Shown: positions 59,660 through 64,000 of the stretch, in pieces
Layout: every line of letters starts with the position of its first letter
How positions within the stretch are numbered: the first letter of the stretch is position 1
Source of the DNA: Streptomyces sp. NBC_00306
GTDB taxonomy: Bacteria > Actinomycetota > Actinomycetes > Streptomycetales > Streptomycetaceae
DNA length: 64,000 nucleotides
Direction: 5' to 3'
Assembly: GCF_036169555.1 (NCBI RefSeq)
Contig: NZ_CP108032.1
Span: forward strand, 4,216,001 to 4,280,000
Position numbers and translations under genes: made by a program
Notes under the pieces: generated by a model
What the model was told of the DNA's origin: nothing
The model's input: the letters and a program-made list of their open reading frames with translations, nothing else
Database searches by the model: none

Positions 59660-60541
59660 TCAGATCGTGCCCAGCTTGATGATCGAGAGCAGCGCGATCA
59701 GCTGGATCGCCGACGCCCCCAGCGCCTTCGGCCACGGCAGGTCGTGCGACTTGCTCACCATCGAGGTGAACAGGGCCGCCGCCGCGAGCCAGGTCGCCCA
59801 GCCGAGGATCTGGACCAGGGAGTTCTCGCCGCCCAGGAAGAGGGCGAAGACCAGCCGCGGTGCGTCCGTGATGGACATGATCAGCATGGAGAGGCCGACC
59901 GTCGGCTGCCAGGCGCCGTCGCCGCCGAGCTGGCGGGCGAGGGTGTGGGTCACCGCGCCGAGGATCAGGCCGCCGATCACGAACGCGACGGCCGTGGTCA
60001 GGACGTACGGGATCGCCGTGGAGATCGTCGCGTTGATGGTCTCTTCGCGGGCCTTGTCGAAGCCGAAGATCGCGAGCATGCCGTAGAGGAACGTGACGAC
60101 GATCGCGGGGCCCCAGACCGCGTAGTCGCGCATCTGGAAGAACGTCGGTCCCGGGCGCAGCACGATGCCGCTCAGCAGCTGCTTCCAGTGCAGTCGCGGA
60201 CCCGAGGGGGCGGCGGGGGTGTTGCCCGCCTGGTAGGTCGCGCCGTGGCCGTACGGGTCCTCATTGACGCTGAACGCCTGGGTGTGACCAGGGTTGTTGG
60301 CGTACGGGTCACCCTGCGGGCCGCCCTGGTGCGGGTGCTGCTGGTACGGGTCGCCGAAGTACTCCGGCTCGCCGTACGGTCCCTGCTGCGCGCCGCCGCC
60401 CGCATGAGGCCACTGCGGCCGCTGCTGCTGTGCGTACGGCGGCACCCCACGGCCTCCTCCGCCGCCGTAGGGCGGTGGTGCCTGCGGGGGTTGCTGCTGC
60501 GTGCGGTTGTCCCGGCCGCGTCCGATCCTGAATCCAGCCAC
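59660..60541 (-). CDS. Yip1-domain membrane protein
   Basis: Protein of 293 residues; GTG start at 60541. The first 115 residues are a Gly/Pro/Gln/Tyr-rich disordered tail (QQQPPQAPPPYGGGGGRGV). Then a Yip1-type domain with five hydrophobic helices (AVWGPAIVVTFLYGMLAIFG, VLTTAVAFVIGGLILGAVTH, ILGWATWLAAAALFTSMVS). Widespread actinobacterial membrane protein of unknown role. Confidence 0.85.
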   Translation of the reverse strand: MAGFRIGRGRDNRTQQQPPQAPPPYGGGGGRGVPPYAQQQRPQWPHAGGGAQQGPYGEPEYFGDPYQQHPHQGGPQGDPYANNPGHTQAFSVNEDPYGHGATYQAGNTPAAPSGPRLHWKQLLSGIVLRPGPTFFQMRDYAVWGPAIVVTFLYGMLAIFGFDKAREETINATISTAIPYVLTTAVAFVIGGLILGAVTHTLARQLGGDGAWQPTVGLSMLIMSITDAPRLVFALFLGGENSLVQILGWATWLAAAALFTSMVSKSHDLPWPKALGASAIQLIALLSIIKLGTI

Positions 60542-60714
60542 GTATTCGAACGTACCCGGTCCGGCGGCGCCGGGTGGAGCGGAGCGGGATCGCGCGGGCC
60601 TTTGCTGCTGAGCTGTGACATCCCTTAAGGGAACCCCGGGGGGTCAGCCGGAAGGGCCTCGCGGGCCTGTCGAGGCCCCGTGCCGGGAGCCGTCGCAGAG
60701 CGCCGGAAGGGGCC

Positions 60715-61941
60715 TCAGCGCAGGAAGACCGATGTGCTGAAGGTGATCACCGGCTTCGTATGTCCCGCCGTGTACAGCGCCACCACGTCCGTCCGCTCGC
60801 CCCGGTACATCGTCCGTGTCACCAGGTCGGGGCGCCTGTCGCCGTCGAAGTCCGCCGTGCGCAGCAGCTGAGTGATGGGAGCCCTGCCTGCCGGGGACGC
60901 GGGGAGTTCCGGCAGCGGCAGGGGCTCGGCGCGGTACGGGCCGCCCGCGCGTCCGGGGCCGTCCGGGCCGCCCAGCAGGAGGATGCCCTCGGCCGCCGTA
61001 CCGGGCCGGGGTGCGCGGGCGGAAACCACGAGGTCGTCGTAGCCGTCGGCGTCGGTGTCGGGGCCCGTGGCTGGGGCGGAGAGGGCCGGACCGGCCACGG
61101 AGACGGCCGCTTTGGCCGCGTGCGCGGCTCCGGTACGGGTGAAGGGGCCGCGCAGGAAGCCGAGCCGGAAGCCGGCCTCCCGTGCGGAGACGATGACCGC
61201 CAGATCCGCGCTGCCGTCGCCGTCGAAGTCGCCGCAGACGGCGCCGGGCTGTACGGCGCCGGGCTGTACGTCGCCGGGGCGGGCCCGCTCGGGGATGCGC
61301 AGCGCAATCGCCGCGCCGGACAGGCCGCTGGGGGAGCCGAACAGCAGCTGGAGCGTTGCGGGCGGGCGGCGGGTGCCGTCGTACGGCGGGGTGTCCGTGG
61401 TGGTGACCAGGTCCGCGAAGCCGTCCCCGTCGAGGTCGCACGAGGCGGCGGCCTCGAAGACGGCGGGGAGCCTGTCCCGGACGGCGGTGGCGTGGGCGCG
61501 CGGGGTCAGGAGGCGGCGTACGGAGGGGTCGAGGGCGCGCGGTCCCGCGGTGCCGTAGACGATGCCGATGCCCGCGTCGGCGGGGGCGCCGCCCTTGCTC
61601 CTGCCGTCGGCGCGGCTCTCGCCGGGTGCCACGACGAGGTCGTTCAGGACGAGGTCACGGTGGCCGTCGCCGTTGAAGTCGTCCGGGAGGTGGCTGCCCC
61701 GGCCGCGGGGGACCGGGAGCAGGTCGCCCGCCGTCCGGCCGGCGGGGGGCGGGACGTCGCCGTTCTTGGCCTCGGCACCCGCCTCCTCCGCCGCCCCGGC
61801 CCCGGTCGGGCCGTCCGGCTCCGCCGCGGGCGTACAGCCGGACGTACAGCCCGCCAGCAGCAGGGCGCAGAGGCCGAGTGCGCCGAGTGCGGACGCCCTG
61901 CGCGCGCCGGAGGGCCGATGCGTCCTGCGTTTCCCGGTCAC
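60715..61941 (-). CDS. FG-GAP repeat lipoprotein
   Basis: Protein of 408 residues from the GTG at 61941. Lipoprotein signal with lipobox LLAGC (SALGALGLCALLLAGC). FG-GAP/VCBS repeats with calcium motifs: LPDDFNGDGHRDLVLNDL, CDLDGDGFADLVTT, CGDFDGDGSADLAVI, DTDADGYDDLVVSA and TADFDGDRRPDLVTR, consistent with a seven-bladed integrin-like propeller on the outer membrane face. A short GDVQPGAVQPGAV duplication is visible. Probably an adhesive or binding surface protein. Confidence 0.9.
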   Translation of the reverse strand: MTGKRRTHRPSGARRASALGALGLCALLLAGCTSGCTPAAEPDGPTGAGAAEEAGAEAKNGDVPPPAGRTAGDLLPVPRGRGSHLPDDFNGDGHRDLVLNDLVVAPGESRADGRSKGGAPADAGIGIVYGTAGPRALDPSVRRLLTPRAHATAVRDRLPAVFEAAASCDLDGDGFADLVTTTDTPPYDGTRRPPATLQLLFGSPSGLSGAAIALRIPERARPGDVQPGAVQPGAVCGDFDGDGSADLAVIVSAREAGFRLGFLRGPFTRTGAAHAAKAAVSVAGPALSAPATGPDTDADGYDDLVVSARAPRPGTAAEGILLLGGPDGPGRAGGPYRAEPLPLPELPASPAGRAPITQLLRTADFDGDRRPDLVTRTMYRGERTDVVALYTAGHTKPVITFSTSVFLR

Positions 61942-62069
61942 CGCCCCACCGTCCGTCCTGTCCGCACAGCCACCGTCCCGTTCGTTCCGTACGCCTCGGC
62001 TTCGCTCTGCCGCCCCATGATGCTCGTCCGGCCCCGCCCGCACGCCCGCGGAACACCCACGGACACGAA

Positions 62070-62110
62070 GAAGCGGCCGGTTCTGCCCCCGAGGCAGATC
62101 CGGCCGCTTC
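62070..62110. terminator. Terminator of the Fe-S oxidoreductase gene
   Basis: 11-bp stem (GAAGCGGCCGG and complement) with a 19-base loop that itself can pair, 42 bases beyond the minus-strand stop. Confidence 0.7.
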
Positions 62111-62151
62111 CTTCATCCGTAGGCGCCACCAAGCACCGTCGCGTGTGCCTG

Positions 62152-64000
62152 TTACTTCACCGGTTCCGGCTCCGGCGCGTCCTCGGGCTCCTCGGACGCC
62201 GCCGGGTCGGCCGGGGTCCTGACGGAGTCGAGGAGGAGCTGCGCGACGTCGACGACCTGGAGGCTTTCCTTGGCCTTGCCGTCGTTCTTCTTGCCGTTGA
62301 CCGAGTCGGTGAGCATGACGAGGCAGAAGGGGCAGGCGGTGGAGACGATGTCCGGGTTGAGGGACAGCGCCTCGTCCACGCGCTCGGTGTTGATGCGCTT
62401 GCCGATGCGCTCCTCCATCCACATCCGCGCGCCGCCGGCGCCGCAGCAGAAGCCGCGTTCCTTGTGGCGGTGCATCTCCTGCTGGCGCAGGCCCGGGACG
62501 GCGGACATGATCTCGCGCGGCGGCGTGTAGACCTTGTTGTGACGGCCCAGGTAGCAGGGGTCGTGGTACGTGATGAGGCCCTCGACCGGGGTCACCGGGA
62601 TCAGCTTGCCCTCGTCGATGAGGTGCTGGAGCAGCTGCGTGTGGTGGATGACCTCGAACTCGCCGCCCAGCTGCGGGTACTCGTTCGCGATCGTGTTGAA
62701 GCAGTGCGGGCAGGTCGCGACGATCTTCTTCGAAGCCTTGGGCTTCTTCGTCGACTCGTCCTCGTCGTCCTCGCCGAACGCCATGTTCAGCATCGCGACG
62801 TTCTCCTGGCCGAGCTGCTGGAACAGCGGCTCGTTGCCGAGGCGGCGGGCCGAGTCACCGGTGCACTTCTCGTCGCCGCCCATGATCGCGAATGTGACGC
62901 CCGCCATGTGCAGCAGTTCCGCGAAGGCCTTGGTGGTCTTCTTGGCCCGGTCCTCCAGGGCGCCGGCGCAGCCGACCCAGTACAGGTACTCGACCTCGGT
63001 GAGGTCCTCGACGTCCTGTCCGACGATCGGGACCTCGAAGTCGACCTCCTTGGTCCACTCGACGCGCTGCTTCTTGGCCAGCCCCCAGGGGTTGCCCTTC
63101 TTCTCCAGGTTCTTGAGCATCGTGCCCGCCTCGGACGGGAACGCGGACTCGATCATCACCTGGTAGCGGCGCATGTCGACGATGTGGTCGATGTGCTCGA
63201 TGTCGACCGGGCACTGCTCCACGCACGCACCGCAGGTGGTGCAGGACCACAGCACGTCCGGGTCGATGACGCCGTTCTCCTCGAGCGTGCCGATCAGCGG
63301 ACGCTCGGCCTCCGCGAGGGCGGCCGCGGGAACGTCCTTGAGCTGCTCCTCGGAGGCCTTCTCCTCGCCCTCCATCGTCTTGCCGCCGCCGGCCAGCAGG
63401 TACGGGGCCTTGGCGTGCGCGTGGTCGCGCAGCGACATGATGAGCAGCTTCGGGGAGAGCGGCTTTCCGGTGTTCCAGGCGGGGCACTGCGACTGGCAGC
63501 GGCCGCACTCGGTGCACGTGGAGAAGTCGAGGATGCCCTTCCAGGAGAACTGCTCGACCTGGGAGATGCCGAAGACGTCGTCCTCGCCCGGGTCCTCGAA
63601 GTCGATCTCCTTGCCGCCGCTCGTCATCGGCTGGAGCGCGCCGAGGGCGGTGGAGCCGTCGGCGTTCCGCTTGAACCAGATGTTCGGGAAGCCGAGGAAG
63701 CGGTGCCAGGCGACACCCATGTTGGTGTTGAGCGAGACCGTGATCATCCAGATCAGCGAGGTGCCGATCTTGATCATCGCGGTGAAGTAGATCAGCGTCT
63801 GGAGCGTGGAGACGCTCAGACCCTCGAAGGCCAGGACCAGGGGGTACGAGACGAAGTACGGGGCCTCGTAGTGGTCCACGTGGTGGATCGCGCCCTCGAG
63901 CCCGCGCAGGGCGAGGATGGCGAGTCCGATGGTGAGGATGACGTACTCGACGAAGTAGGCCTGCCAGGCCTTCGAGCCGGCGAAGCGGGACTTGCGGCCC
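62152..64000 (-). CDS. Membrane-anchored Fe-S oxidoreductase (HdrD/GlpC-like), 5' end beyond window
   Basis: The frame stays open to the right edge, so at least 616 residues and an N-terminal membrane part are expected. The visible start (AWQAYFVEYVILTIGLAILA, then TLIYFTAMIKIGTSLIWMIT) is transmembrane. Two 4Fe-4S motifs follow: CTECGRCQSQCP and CTTCGACVEQCP. Two CCG-type heterodisulfide-reductase domains come after (YWVGCAGAL, RGFCCGAGGARMW). In actinobacteria this protein is a conserved respiratory-type oxidoreductase, with electron partners unproven. An in-frame GTG at 63879 is not its start. Confidence 0.92.
   Translation of the reverse strand, partial: GRKSRFAGSKAWQAYFVEYVILTIGLAILALRGLEGAIHHVDHYEAPYFVSYPLVLAFEGLSVSTLQTLIYFTAMIKIGTSLIWMITVSLNTNMGVAWHRFLGFPNIWFKRNADGSTALGALQPMTSGGKEIDFEDPGEDDVFGISQVEQFSWKGILDFSTCTECGRCQSQCPAWNTGKPLSPKLLIMSLRDHAHAKAPYLLAGGGKTMEGEEKASEEQLKDVPAAALAEAERPLIGTLEENGVIDPDVLWSCTTCGACVEQCPVDIEHIDHIVDMRRYQVMIESAFPSEAGTMLKNLEKKGNPWGLAKKQRVEWTKEVDFEVPIVGQDVEDLTEVEYLYWVGCAGALEDRAKKTTKAFAELLHMAGVTFAIMGGDEKCTGDSARRLGNEPLFQQLGQENVAMLNMAFGEDDEDESTKKPKASKKIVATCPHCFNTIANEYPQLGGEFEVIHHTQLLQHLIDEGKLIPVTPVEGLITYHDPCYLGRHNKVYTPPREIMSAVPGLRQQEMHRHKERGFCCGAGGARMWMEERIGKRINTERVDEALSLNPDIVSTACPFCLVMLTDSVNGKKNDGKAKESLQVVDVAQLLLDSVRTPADPAASEEPEDAPEPEPVK

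Overview
The window is high-GC DNA (about 70%) with GTG and TTG starts, purine-rich ribosome binding sites and gene families (SagB/YcaO/LanB RiPP enzymes, mycothiol-era DinB proteins, GPP34, Ser/Thr kinases with external domains) that point to a Streptomyces chromosome. All assignments come from reading the sequence and from family knowledge; no searches were run.

Region 1 (1-24.5 kb) is a RiPP biosynthetic gene cluster that I read as a lactazole-like thiopeptide locus. Two tandem precursor genes (9681-9857, 9893-10066) encode 58 and 57 residue peptides with nearly identical leaders ending VALPEMGA and Ser/Thr-rich cores ending in TCSAC or TCSGC. Downstream, one tightly coupled operon encodes a pyridine-synthase-like protein, a split LanB glutamylation dehydratase, an ocin-ThiF partner, a YcaO cyclodehydratase, a nitroreductase-fold dehydrogenase and a stand-alone LanB elimination protein (10982-20962). 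A second SagB-type dehydrogenase sits upstream (7929-9440). An ABC exporter and a FAD aromatic monooxygenase close the cluster. The unusual part is the cassette at 2463-7666: a GriI-like aldolase, a GriH-like type II dehydroquinate synthase, an aryl-AMP ligase and a Tat-exported multicopper oxidase. Together these predict synthesis, activation and oxidation of 3-amino-4-hydroxybenzoate, which to my knowledge has not been reported for a thiopeptide. Regulators are a LuxR-type protein at the left edge and an orphan response regulator that lacks the phosphoacceptor Asp.

Region 2 (24.5-37.3 kb) is ordinary accessory chromosome: a PH-like acidic protein, an RCK/ion-channel-like protein with a changed selectivity filter, a bacterial PH protein, GPP34, a TROVE/Ro protein, a lamin-tail protein, RibD/DHFR-like and DinB proteins, a ricin-type lectin and a large secreted FG-GAP protein.

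Region 3 (37.4-43.8 kb) is a polymorphic toxin locus: an SseB-like protein, a WXG100-like protein, a 1594-residue Rhs/YD-repeat toxin and a probable immunity protein. A small arsenic locus follows (44.8-47.0 kb): arsC, a decayed aquaporin, arsR and divergent arsM.

Region 4 (47.5-58.0 kb) runs between an intact tRNA-Gly(CCC) and three truncated copies of its 3' half, each broken at the anticodon loop, with a tRNA-Ser fragment inside. This looks like a tRNA-anchored stack of old genomic islands. It carries a Ser/Thr kinase, an NlpC/P60 hydrolase, a SpoIIE-type phosphatase, an SRPBCC protein, a SUKH protein, a Nudix hydrolase and several small orphans.

Region 5 (58.2-64.0 kb) is conserved chromosome: a small zinc-ribbon protein, dcd, a phosphoribosyltransferase, a Yip1 membrane protein, an FG-GAP lipoprotein and the 3' part of a membrane-anchored Fe-S oxidoreductase.
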